Shown: positions 1 through 10,021 of the stretch, piece by piece
How positions within the stretch are numbered: the first letter of the stretch is position 1
How the letters are laid out: each line of letters starts with the position of its first letter
Assembly (NCBI GenBank): GCA_030828745.1
Contig: JAURBX010000002.1
Coordinates: 1-38,406, forward strand
Reading direction: 5' to 3'
Origin: Flavobacteriaceae bacterium
Lineage (GTDB): Bacteria; Bacteroidota; Bacteroidia; Flavobacteriales; Flavobacteriaceae
DNA: 38,406 nucleotides
Notes under the pieces: generated by a model
Told to the model about the DNA's origin: nothing
Databases searched by the model: none
Seen by the model: only the letters and a program-made list of their open reading frames with translations
Program-made: the position numbers and the translations under genes

Positions 1-315
1 CTGCTTAAAGGTTACATTCATTTTATCTAACAAGACTATATCAAACTGTTTTTCCAAGTCTTGAATAAAGCGAACAGAACTATCAATGGAACATCCGCTA
101 GCTTGAGCGGTTTGTTGGTTAATTCCAATTACAATAAAACGATCGTGTGGTAAAACAAAACCTGCTTCTAAAGACTGGCTATGAGCAGTCCATTGAGCCA
201 GAAAACTTGAGAGTGCTTCATTTATTTTTGTAATTTCTTCCGCTCTAAAAGGGCGATCAGAAGGATAAATCCATATCCTGGCTTCATCGGGTAATTGATT
301 AAAAGGGACTAGCAT
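1..315 (-). CDS. Partial CDS (3' end outside window), similar to flavobacterial proteins annotated 'ABC transporter ATPase'; function uncertain
   Basis: Open minus-strand frame from ATG at 315 to window edge: MLVPFNQLPDEARIWIYPSDRPFRAEEITKINEALSSFLAQWTAHSQSLEAGFVLPHDRFIVIGINQQTAQASGCSIDSSVRFIQDLEKQFDIVLLDKMNVTFKQ... Not in the ORF track because it is truncated. Confidence 0.7.
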   Translation of the reverse strand, partial: MLVPFNQLPDEARIWIYPSDRPFRAEEITKINEALSSFLAQWTAHSQSLEAGFVLPHDRFIVIGINQQTAQASGCSIDSSVRFIQDLEKQFDIVLLDKMNVTFKQ

Positions 316-319
316 TTAT

Positions 320-1102
320 TTATAAATCATTAGCGTTAGCAATCAATTCAGCAATATCCATTACTTCTACTTTTCCTTCCTGCTCTTTATTTTTAATTCC
401 ATCGGTCATCATGGTATTGCAAAAAGGACAAGCAGCCGCAACAATATCGGGTTGTACTTCAAGTGCCTGTTCGGTTCGCTCAATGTTTACTTCTTTTTCT
501 CCATTTTCTGCATCTTTAAACATCTGAGCCCCTCCTGCTCCACAACACAATCCTTTGGATTTACACGACTTCATCTCAACTAATTCAGCGTCCAATTTTT
601 GGATTAATGCTCTAGGAGCTTCATACACTTGATTGGCGCGTCCCAAATAACACGGATCGTGATAAGTGATTCGCTTCCCTTTATACTTTCCGCCTTGAAT
701 TGTGAGCTTGTCTTCCCTTAATAATTGCTTTAACAACTGAGTATGGTGTATCACTTCATATTTTCCACCTAATTCGGGATATTCGTTCTTTAGGGTATTG
801 AAACAATGTGGACAAGTGGTCACAATTTTAGTTACCTGATAGGCGTCAAGTGTTGCGATATTTTGAAGAGCCTGCATCTGAAATAAAAACTCATTTCCAG
901 CTCGCTTTGCAGGATCACCAGTACAACTTTCTTCAGTTCCTAAAACAGCAAAAGAAATCTTGGTTTGATTCAATAATTTTACGAATGCTTTGGTGATTTT
1001 TTTTGCTCTGTCATCAAAACTTCCTGCACAACCCACCCAAAAAACAATTTCTGCTTTTTTTCCTTCGGATTGAAGTTGTGATAAGGTAGGTACATTTAAC
1101 AT
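320..1102 (-). CDS. (Fe-S)-binding protein with CCG (cysteine-rich, HdrB/GlpC-like) domains
   Basis: 260 aa; CCG-type motifs CPHCFNTLKNEYP, CCGAGGAQMF and CPFCNTMMTDG. Confidence 0.9.
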   Translation of the reverse strand: MLNVPTLSQLQSEGKKAEIVFWVGCAGSFDDRAKKITKAFVKLLNQTKISFAVLGTEESCTGDPAKRAGNEFLFQMQALQNIATLDAYQVTKIVTTCPHCFNTLKNEYPELGGKYEVIHHTQLLKQLLREDKLTIQGGKYKGKRITYHDPCYLGRANQVYEAPRALIQKLDAELVEMKSCKSKGLCCGAGGAQMFKDAENGEKEVNIERTEQALEVQPDIVAAACPFCNTMMTDGIKNKEQEGKVEVMDIAELIANANDL

Positions 1103-1108
1103 TCTCGT

Positions 1109-1558
1109 TTATGCTTTAGACTTTCCATCATCAAACACCTCAATAGTCATCTCCTTTTCTACAAGGTCAGTAAATTTCCCATTGTAACGTGTTGCTTTGA
1201 CCAAATGATTATCAATCCAATGATAGTTTCCTCCACGGGGTTTACCCATTAATAAGCTATGGTATTTGAATCCATTCTCTTTTAACCATTTCTCTGTCAC
1301 TCCACGATGAGACTCCACCCTTGAGGTGAAAAAACAGATTAAATGTCCTTCTTCAAACCATTTATTTAAGGTTTCAAGTGCATCTGGATAGATTTTAGCT
1401 GTAGCCATACGTTCTGGTTCTTCATTGGGAATATCATCACAAATAGTTCCATCTATGTCGATCAAATAATTTTTTATTCCCCCCGGAAGAACAGGACTTA
1501 CAACTTCGCCTGCTTCTACTTTTTGATGTAAATAATTTTCTGCTTCTTCTCGTTGCAT
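1109..1558 (-). CDS. HAD-superfamily hydrolase-like protein
   Basis: 149 aa; HAD motif I IDIDGTICDD, FFTSR segment, WIDNH near the C-terminus. Confidence 0.8.
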   Translation of the reverse strand: MQREEAENYLHQKVEAGEVVSPVLPGGIKNYLIDIDGTICDDIPNEEPERMATAKIYPDALETLNKWFEEGHLICFFTSRVESHRGVTEKWLKENGFKYHSLLMGKPRGGNYHWIDNHLVKATRYNGKFTDLVEKEMTIEVFDDGKSKA

Positions 1559-1574
1559 TGTTAATTGATTTTAA

Positions 1575-2891
1575 TTATTCGTTTGCCCATTGCAAACGAT
1601 CTTGATTACTAAAAGGCCATGGGGCACCATTATTTTCGATATTTCCCATCATTGAATTGAGCTCTGCTGGAGCGGCGGATTGTTCCATCACTAAATATTG
1701 ACGCATATCCATAATAATGGATAGCGGGTCAATTTCAATGGGACAGGCATCAACACATGCATTACAGGAAGTACAAGCCCATAATTCTTCTGGTGTGATA
1801 TAGTCGTTTAAAAGTTGTTTTTGATCGTTTTCAAAAATGCCTTTATTCTCATTTAAATTTTTTCCCACTTCCTCAAGACGATCTCGGGTATTCATCATGA
1901 TTTTTCTTGGTGAGAGTTTTTTTCCTGTCATATTTGCTGGACAAACACTACTACATCGACCACATTCAGTGCAACTGTAGGCGTTCATTAACTGAACCCA
2001 GTTTAAATCAAAGACATCACTGGCACCAAACTTTTCAGGAGGAGTAACCTCTACTTCAGGAACTGAAAAACTTGGGTCCATCATCATTTGAACCTCATTT
2101 TTTATGCTCATATCTACAGCAAATCTCCCCTTTGGATTTAAATTTGAAAAGTAGGTATTGGGAAACGCAAGTAAAATATGTAAATGCTTTGAATAATATA
2201 AATAATTTAAGAAAATGAAAATCCCTATGATGTGCATCCACCAAAAACTGCGCTCCAACACAAGAAGGCTATCCGCAGAGAATCCATCAAATAGTGGGAT
2301 TAAAAATTGCGATATAGGGAAACTTCCTGCCTTAACATAATGCTCAGGATCCAATTCTTGTAAGAGACTATCTGTTGCGTTCATTGAAAGGAATAAAAGC
2401 ATCAAAACCACTTCAAAATAGAGAATAATATCTCCATCCAACTTCGGCCACCCCTTCATCTCAGCTTTCCAAAAACGTTTTATCTTGATTATATTTCTTC
2501 GAGTCCAGAAGAAAATCACAGCAACTAAAACTAAAAAAGCCAATACTTCAAAAGTTGCAATGAGAATATCATAGCCCCCCCCCAGTAAAGGGGCGAAGAT
2601 TCGATGCTCTCCTGTAAGACCATCAAGGACAATTTCCAAAACCTCAATGTTGATTAGTATAAAACCAATATAGACAATGACGTGCAAAAAACCTGCGATG
2701 GGTCGGCTCACCATTTTTGATTGCCCCAAGGCTACTTGGATCATGTTTTTCCAGCGCAATCCACTTTGATCAGAGCGATCTAATGATTTTCCTTGAGAAA
2801 TATTCCTACGTATTCGTTTAATATTCCTCGTAAAAATCCCAATACCTAGTAAAAGTAAAGTGAGAAAAATAAGATTAGGAATATAATTCAT
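1575..2891 (-). CDS. Membrane-bound (Fe-S)-binding protein with two 4Fe-4S clusters
   Basis: 438 aa; several N-terminal TM helices then CTECGRCSSVCP and CTSCNACVDACP ferredoxin motifs. Confidence 0.9.
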   Translation of the reverse strand: MNYIPNLIFLTLLLLGIGIFTRNIKRIRRNISQGKSLDRSDQSGLRWKNMIQVALGQSKMVSRPIAGFLHVIVYIGFILINIEVLEIVLDGLTGEHRIFAPLLGGGYDILIATFEVLAFLVLVAVIFFWTRRNIIKIKRFWKAEMKGWPKLDGDIILYFEVVLMLLFLSMNATDSLLQELDPEHYVKAGSFPISQFLIPLFDGFSADSLLVLERSFWWMHIIGIFIFLNYLYYSKHLHILLAFPNTYFSNLNPKGRFAVDMSIKNEVQMMMDPSFSVPEVEVTPPEKFGASDVFDLNWVQLMNAYSCTECGRCSSVCPANMTGKKLSPRKIMMNTRDRLEEVGKNLNENKGIFENDQKQLLNDYITPEELWACTSCNACVDACPIEIDPLSIIMDMRQYLVMEQSAAPAELNSMMGNIENNGAPWPFSNQDRLQWANE

Positions 2892-2894
2892 GCT

Positions 2895-3830
2895 TTATTT
2901 TTTCTCGTTGCTTTTATTTTTTCTTCCGAACAGAGAAAAATGAACATATTTTTTGGGGTGATCTTTTAAATCCGTTAACAAAGCTTCAAGGGCCTCTGAA
3001 GAATGCAGTAATTCTGTATACAACGCATCATCATTTAAAAGTTTACCTGCAGATCCTTGACCTTCTTCTAAATTAGATAAGATAGATTTTAGCTGTTCTG
3101 ACGCCACTTCCATGTTTTTCATAGTAACCCCAAACTCTATTCTTGATAGTGAATCCGTAAGTTGGGATAAATTTTTTGAAGTAGACTCAACATGACCCAT
3201 GGTTGAATTGAAAACCTTCTCATTGGCATTTACAATTCGACTCATACTCTTTGACAAGTTGTTGATATTGGAAATACTCTCTGTTAAGCCATTTAAGGCT
3301 AACTTTAAATTATTTTGTGACTCGTAATTTAAAACATTACTAACTCCAGCAAAAAGTGAATCTGCAGAGGTGAGTAGTCCCTCAATTTTATCTTGTAAAG
3401 GTGCAATTTGTTGATTAACGAGTTCTGTTAAACCAGGCTTGATCTCAGAGGGTAGAATATCGCCATTCTTGATTGGTGTAGCGGAATCATATTGAGGTAT
3501 AATCGCAATAGCTTTACCGCCTATCAGTCCAGCCTCATACAATTGAGCAACACTTTGATTTGAAAAACTCAGGTCATTTCTTACATTAAAGCTTACTAGA
3601 ATGTTTTGATAATTTTCATCAAAATCAATATTCTTTACTTTACCCACTGAAAAACCATTAATAGTAACTTTAGCTCCAACGACTAGACCCTCCACATCCT
3701 CATAAGCTGCATAAAGTACTTTGTCATTATCAAAAATTGAAGTTCCTTTCAGGTAACTAAAGCCAAAAATAAAGGTACCTAAACAACCGAGAATAAGAAT
3801 AGCCGTTTTTACTTCGCGTGATAAATTCAA
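2895..3830 (-). CDS. MCE/MlaD family protein
   Basis: 311 aa; N-terminal TM anchor then MCE core (VEGLVVGAKVTINGFSVGKV ... GLIGGKAIAI), coiled-coil C-terminal half. Confidence 0.9.
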   Translation of the reverse strand: MNLSREVKTAILILGCLGTFIFGFSYLKGTSIFDNDKVLYAAYEDVEGLVVGAKVTINGFSVGKVKNIDFDENYQNILVSFNVRNDLSFSNQSVAQLYEAGLIGGKAIAIIPQYDSATPIKNGDILPSEIKPGLTELVNQQIAPLQDKIEGLLTSADSLFAGVSNVLNYESQNNLKLALNGLTESISNINNLSKSMSRIVNANEKVFNSTMGHVESTSKNLSQLTDSLSRIEFGVTMKNMEVASEQLKSILSNLEEGQGSAGKLLNDDALYTELLHSSEALEALLTDLKDHPKKYVHFSLFGRKNKSNEKK

Positions 3831-3883
3831 AATTTTGTGTTTTAAATCCTACAGCAAAATTAAGAATAATTTTCAGACCCACC

Positions 3884-5044
3884 TCATTTTAATAGGCGTA
3901 GTGCCTCACTAATTGTTATCTTTTTATCCCCATTAAAAGCAACAATAAAAGAACTCTTAAATCCTTTAGATTTAGCTACTTTCAGGTCGTTTTGCGCCTG
4001 CTCGTAATTAGAACTTTGTTGATAAAAATATCGATATACAGCACCAGTCTTTTGTTTGGTAAGGGAAGTCAAACCTCTAAAATTATAAGGCTTAAGATCA
4101 ATATTTTTTTTACTTGCGGCAATTTGAATTTTAAATGTCAAATTTGATTGCTTAGCTTGGACTTCTACATCCGAATGATCTGTGAAAGAAACTTGTTTTC
4201 CAACACCTGCTTCTCGTTGAATTTTACAATCTATTATGGCTTTAGCAACCGCATTGGCCATATTCGTTTGTCCCTTTGATGAATTCAAGTAGGCACCCTC
4301 GGAGGAATTTGTCAGAAATCCTGTCTCTACAAGTACACTGGGCATATAAGTATATTTTAACACAACAAAACCCGCTTGTTTAACCGTTCTATCCTTTCGA
4401 TTTAAATTATTTACAAAGCTTTTTTGAATTGAACTAGCCGCTTCGATGCTTTGATCTAAATAGGTTTCCTGCATCAAAATTAAACTAATGACTGATTCTG
4501 GATCATTGGGATTAAAACCGTCATAATTTTGTTCATAATCATCTTCCAAGAAAATCACTGCATTTTCCTTTTGAGCTACTTGAAAGTTTCGTTCATTGGC
4601 ATGCAAGCCAAGAACAAAAGTACCCGCACCAAAAGCTTTAGAGGAAGTAAAGGCATCGCAATGTACTGATATAAAAAGATCTGCGTCAGCTTTATTGGCA
4701 ATATTGGCCCGTTGGATTAACTCAACAAAAACATCCTTTTTTCGCGTGTAAATGACCTTTAAGCCAGGAATTTTCTCCAATTGCTTTCCAATTTTGAGTA
4801 CGATATTCAAGGCTATTTTTTTCTCTAAATAACCATTCCCCCTATTTCCTGAATCATGACCCCCATGGCCAGCATCTAAAACAACAACAAAGGGTTTAGA
4901 CTCCTTATATTGAGAGAAGCTTTCGAGGGTACCAACCATAAAAAAAATCACTAGGGCAACTAATCGAGTAAGTTGATACGATTTCTTCTTGTTAAAACGA
5001 TGAGAATAAGCTAAAAAATCCTGATACATCCTTAAAATTATCAT
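3884..5044 (-). CDS. N-acetylmuramoyl-L-alanine amidase (Amidase_3) with C-terminal SPOR-like region
   Basis: 386 aa; VVLDAGHGGHDSGNRG, DLFISVHCDAF, VLVETGFLTNSSE; hydrophobic N-terminus. Confidence 0.93.
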   Translation of the reverse strand: MIILRMYQDFLAYSHRFNKKKSYQLTRLVALVIFFMVGTLESFSQYKESKPFVVVLDAGHGGHDSGNRGNGYLEKKIALNIVLKIGKQLEKIPGLKVIYTRKKDVFVELIQRANIANKADADLFISVHCDAFTSSKAFGAGTFVLGLHANERNFQVAQKENAVIFLEDDYEQNYDGFNPNDPESVISLILMQETYLDQSIEAASSIQKSFVNNLNRKDRTVKQAGFVVLKYTYMPSVLVETGFLTNSSEGAYLNSSKGQTNMANAVAKAIIDCKIQREAGVGKQVSFTDHSDVEVQAKQSNLTFKIQIAASKKNIDLKPYNFRGLTSLTKQKTGAVYRYFYQQSSNYEQAQNDLKVAKSKGFKSSFIVAFNGDKKITISEALRLLK

Positions 5045-5072
5045 TAATTTTGGTCGTTAAAACCAAGTAGAA

Positions 5073-5103
5073 CAAATTTAGGGTTTATCGCTTTGCAAAC
5101 AAA
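5073..5103 (-). promoter_or_regulatory. Candidate Bacteroidota-type promoter for the amidase operon
   Basis: Minus strand reads TTTG (5103-5100), N19, TAAATTTG (5080-5073), matching the TTTG-N19/20-TANNTTTG consensus upstream of the 5044 start. Confidence 0.55.
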
Positions 5104-7705
5104 GTTTTATTATACAGCTTATTTAATCTTTTTCTTAGGAGGGCTTTTACTATCTGCACAAGAAGTGACTCCTAAAGTAGATGATCAAGTCCTGTTGGAC
5201 AGTATTAAAGAGCCTGCTAAAAAACCTCTTCTTCTTGCAAAAGTCAAATACACTGCAAAAGACTGTGTTCGTATCAACCGAAAAGAAAATAAACTGATTC
5301 TCTTCAACGAAGCGGAACTTTATTATCAAGACATCGAGTTAAGAGCTGGGATTATTATTTTGGACTATGAAACGAATGAAGTTAATGCGGGGCGTATTGA
5401 AATTGATTCCGTCTTAGTACAATATCCCTTTTTTAAACAAGGAAGCAATGAAGTGAACCCTGACTCCATTCGATTTAATTTTGACTCCCAAAAAGCACTT
5501 ATTTGGAATTCAAAATCAGGACAAAATGATATGGACATATACGCTGCATTAACCAAAAAAGAAAATGATTCGGTTTATTATATCAAAGACGCAAGAGTCA
5601 GTACCGCTGGAAAGCTTGTAGGAGGGGATGATGAAGAAGGGATTGATTATTATTTTAAAGTCAGAAAAGGAAAAATTATTCCTGGTGGAAAAATCATTAC
5701 GGGTCCAACCAATATGTTTATTGCCAATGTCCCAACTCCAGTGGGTGTTCCGTTTGCTTATTTTCCATCTTCTCAAACTAAAGAATCGGGATTTATTATT
5801 CCCTCAATAGGAGAAAGTAATCTCAGGGGATACTATATTCAAAACGGCGGCTATTATTTAGCCTTATCAGAATATTTTGATTTCACTGCAATTGCAGATT
5901 ATTATACCAACGGGAGTTACGGATTTAGAGGGGATTCTCAATACAATAAAAGATATAAGTTTAGGGGAAAATTCAGTTTTCGCTATGAAAACTTAATTAA
6001 TGAAGCGCGTGGACTTCCTGATTATTCAAAATCAACCGTCTTTAATGTTCAGTGGTCTCATTCAAAAGACAGAAAGTCAAGTCCAAATTCAACCTTCTCT
6101 GCCTCCGTTAACTTTGGAAGTAGTGATTATTATAAGCAATCTGTGAATCAATTGAATTCACCAAACTTCTTAAACAACAATTTAAGTTCGTCCATCTCCT
6201 ATTCTAAGTCCTTTCCTGCCTATCCCAGAGTCAATATTTCTTTGACTACTGCTATGTCGCAAAATTCCAAGTCAAAGTCTGTAAATTTAACCTTACCCAC
6301 CTTTCAAGCTTCCATGGAACGTATCTATCCTTTTGCTCCTAAAGTTGGAGCAAAAAAGGGAATCTTTCAAAATATAAATTTTCAATATTCAAGTCGAGCA
6401 GAAAACAGAATCGTCACAACCGAAGACGCTCTTTTTGGGCCTGACATGTTTAAAAATGCCAAGACTGGGATGAAACATTCGATCCCTTTGAGCACCAACT
6501 TTAAATTGTTTAAATATTTAAGCTTTTCTACTAGCGCTAATTATGAGGAAGTATGGACTCAAAATACAGTAAAATTTAATGACTATTCTCCCGAGACGCA
6601 ATCAGCGGTAAAAGACACGATTAGTAAAATAGGTGCATTTAGACAGTACGGCTTTAGTGCTTCCTTGGGAACTACAATTTATGGAACTGTAAACTTTGGT
6701 GAAGGCAAAAAAATAGAATCAATTAGACATACACTAAGACCTTCAATAAGTTATTCAAACCGACCTAGCTTTGAGCAATATTACGATACTTATATTGTGG
6801 ATGCTGAAGGAAACTCTGCCGAGTACACACGTTATCAAAACAGTTTGTTTGGAGTGCCCGGAAGGTCTCTATCGAATAATATGGGAATTAGTTTAGGAAA
6901 TAACTTTGAAGCTAAAGTTAAAGACAAAGACTCAACAGCCACAGGACCAAAAAAAGTTGTGCTTTTAAATAATTTTAACATTTCAACTTCCCATAATTTT
7001 GCTGCTGATTCTCTTAGATGGAGTCCATTAAGAATGAGCACTGGACTTTCATTATTTAACAAAAAAATGAGTATCAACATGGGGGGAACTTTTGATCCCT
7101 ATGCTTTGAATGAAAACAATATTAGGGTAAATACATACAATATTGCTTCCGGAGGAGGGCTTCTACGATTGACAAGTGCAAATGTAAACTTAAACTATTC
7201 CTTTTCCAGTACTCAATTTGAAAATCCTGAAAAAGAAGAAGATCGAAACCAAATAGAGTCTGCCTCTAGTGGAGGGAGAGATGACGATTTATTTGGGCGA
7301 GCAGAAGATTTTACAGACCGAAGGATGAACGAGGATAACGGTAAACCCGCTCCTCAATATCCAAGTTATCGGAGTAAAATTCCATGGAATTTAAAATTAG
7401 CTTATTCCTTAACCTACAATAACTCAAGGAATCAACGAGATTTCACAAATAATTCTTTAATGTTTTCAGGGAATGTTGATTTAACACCAATGTGGAAAGT
7501 GGGAGTTTCTTCTGGTTACGATTTTAAAGGAGAAGGCTTTACTTATACCCAATTACGCTTTGATAGAGATTTAAAAAGCTGGAAATTAAATTTTAGCTGG
7601 GTTCCTTTTAGCGATCGTGCTTCATGGAACTTTTTTATTGGAATCAAATCAGGCCTTTTGAGTGATATTAAATACGAAAAGCAAAGTGAACCCAATGTTA
7701 GGTAA
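5093..7705 (+). CDS. lptD: LptD-like outer-membrane LPS-assembly protein
   Basis: 870 aa; signal peptide, OstA/LptA-like N-terminus (LILFNEAELYYQDIELRAGIIILDYETNEVNA), long beta-barrel; TTG start. Confidence 0.82.
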   Translation: MQTKFYYTAYLIFFLGGLLLSAQEVTPKVDDQVLLDSIKEPAKKPLLLAKVKYTAKDCVRINRKENKLILFNEAELYYQDIELRAGIIILDYETNEVNAGRIEIDSVLVQYPFFKQGSNEVNPDSIRFNFDSQKALIWNSKSGQNDMDIYAALTKKENDSVYYIKDARVSTAGKLVGGDDEEGIDYYFKVRKGKIIPGGKIITGPTNMFIANVPTPVGVPFAYFPSSQTKESGFIIPSIGESNLRGYYIQNGGYYLALSEYFDFTAIADYYTNGSYGFRGDSQYNKRYKFRGKFSFRYENLINEARGLPDYSKSTVFNVQWSHSKDRKSSPNSTFSASVNFGSSDYYKQSVNQLNSPNFLNNNLSSSISYSKSFPAYPRVNISLTTAMSQNSKSKSVNLTLPTFQASMERIYPFAPKVGAKKGIFQNINFQYSSRAENRIVTTEDALFGPDMFKNAKTGMKHSIPLSTNFKLFKYLSFSTSANYEEVWTQNTVKFNDYSPETQSAVKDTISKIGAFRQYGFSASLGTTIYGTVNFGEGKKIESIRHTLRPSISYSNRPSFEQYYDTYIVDAEGNSAEYTRYQNSLFGVPGRSLSNNMGISLGNNFEAKVKDKDSTATGPKKVVLLNNFNISTSHNFAADSLRWSPLRMSTGLSLFNKKMSINMGGTFDPYALNENNIRVNTYNIASGGGLLRLTSANVNLNYSFSSTQFENPEKEEDRNQIESASSGGRDDDLFGRAEDFTDRRMNEDNGKPAPQYPSYRSKIPWNLKLAYSLTYNNSRNQRDFTNNSLMFSGNVDLTPMWKVGVSSGYDFKGEGFTYTQLRFDRDLKSWKLNFSWVPFSDRASWNFFIGIKSGLLSDIKYEKQSEPNVR

Positions 7706-7738
7706 TTATTTTATTATCTTTAACAAAAGCTCTTTAAT

Positions 7739-8122
7739 ATGAAAAAAAAAATCATTACTACACTCAATGCACCTGCTCCACTCGGTCCTTATAATCAAGC
7801 GGTAAAAACAGGAAATACGCTATACATCTCAGGACAAATTCCTTTGATTCCAGAAACTATGGAGCTTTTCAGTGGTTCAATCAAGGAGGAAACCGAATTG
7901 GTAATGAATCACCTCAATGAAATTTTAGAAGCCGCTGAAATGAAACTTGAGCATGTAGTTAAGACCTCAATATTTATCGATAATATGGATAATTTTGGGA
8001 AAGTAAATGATGTTTATGGTAGCTTTTTTGATAATGATACAGCACCTGCACGAGAAACGGTAGCAGTAAAAACATTGCCTAAAAACGTTCGTATTGAAAT
8101 TTCAATGATTGCGGTAAAATAA
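7739..8122 (+). CDS. ridA: RidA family reactive intermediate/imine deaminase
   Basis: 127 aa; NAPAPLGPYNQAVKTGNTLYISGQIPL ... PARETVAVKTLPKNVRIEISMIA. Confidence 0.93.
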   Translation: MKKKIITTLNAPAPLGPYNQAVKTGNTLYISGQIPLIPETMELFSGSIKEETELVMNHLNEILEAAEMKLEHVVKTSIFIDNMDNFGKVNDVYGSFFDNDTAPARETVAVKTLPKNVRIEISMIAVK

Positions 8123-8125
8123 AAT

Positions 8126-8989
8126 CTAAGCTTCAGTATCCAAAAGCACCTTGTGATATTTCACCAGTTCGTCGATAGGACGTTGTACTATTCTTCCCAT
8201 AGTTAAACCCTCTAATTTTAATGCTGTTTGAATCTCGTCTTTAAGAAAATGAGAAATCGATCCAATAAAATGAATTGGAACCTCTCTTGCATTATCAAAT
8301 TGTAGTATCTGATGGCTGATAAAACGTTTTAAACCTTTCGCAATAATTTCCTGGAAAAGAGGAATCTCTTTATGTTTTATTAAAAATCTGGAAAAAGTTG
8401 CTAAATAAGTGTTTGGATTTTCCCTCCTATAAATATTCTCTTTGACTGTGTCTGGTGATAAATCATACTCTTTTTCAAACTCATTTGCCAATTCTTTAGG
8501 CATCGTGTTGAAATAATAACTTCTGATCAATTGCTTTCCAAAGAAATTACCACTTGCCTCATCCATCAAGATATACCCAAGAGAAGTAACACGCTGTTCG
8601 ATATCTACACCATCATAATAGGTGCAATTTGACCCTGTTCCTAAGATACAAACAATCGCTTCCTCCTTAGGAAGAACAGTAGAATATACTGCAGCATAGG
8701 TGTCTTCTTTGATCGTAATTTTACTGTTAATAAAAATTTCATCAAACACCTTCTTGATGCGTTGTTGTGGTGAATCAACACCACAACCTGCACCATAAAA
8801 ATATAAATGAGTTACTTCTTTTCTGTTTTGATATAAATCAAAATTATTAATGATTCGTTCCTTTAAAATTGCACTTGAAAGTACCTGGGGGTTCAAACCT
8901 AAGGTTTGAGTTGCAAATAAAGTTTCACCAGAAGCATCTACGGCAATCCAGTCGGTTTTTGTAGAACCGCTATCAACTACTAAAATCAT
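8126..8989 (-). CDS. BadF/BadG/BcrA/BcrD-type ATPase, N-acetylglucosamine kinase-like
   Basis: 287 aa; VVDSGSTKTDWIAVD, CILGTGSNCTYYDG, LMDEASGNFFGKQLI. Confidence 0.85.
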   Translation of the reverse strand: MILVVDSGSTKTDWIAVDASGETLFATQTLGLNPQVLSSAILKERIINNFDLYQNRKEVTHLYFYGAGCGVDSPQQRIKKVFDEIFINSKITIKEDTYAAVYSTVLPKEEAIVCILGTGSNCTYYDGVDIEQRVTSLGYILMDEASGNFFGKQLIRSYYFNTMPKELANEFEKEYDLSPDTVKENIYRRENPNTYLATFSRFLIKHKEIPLFQEIIAKGLKRFISHQILQFDNAREVPIHFIGSISHFLKDEIQTALKLEGLTMGRIVQRPIDELVKYHKVLLDTEA

Positions 8990-8998
8990 TAGTGCTTC

Positions 8999-10003
<1,005 letters not shown>

Positions 10004-10021
10004 TTATTTAAGTTTAAATTA

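Noticed and set aside
5365-5776. Antisense ORFs (63 and 75 aa) and the 60-aa overlapping + ORF inside the LptD-like gene
   Set aside because: Shadow ORFs within a convincing 870-aa coding frame; no recognisable domains and low-complexity composition.
7741-7750. A10 run at the start of ridA as a slippage site
   Set aside because: Encodes MKKK start typical of AT-rich genomes; nothing suggests programmed frameshifting.
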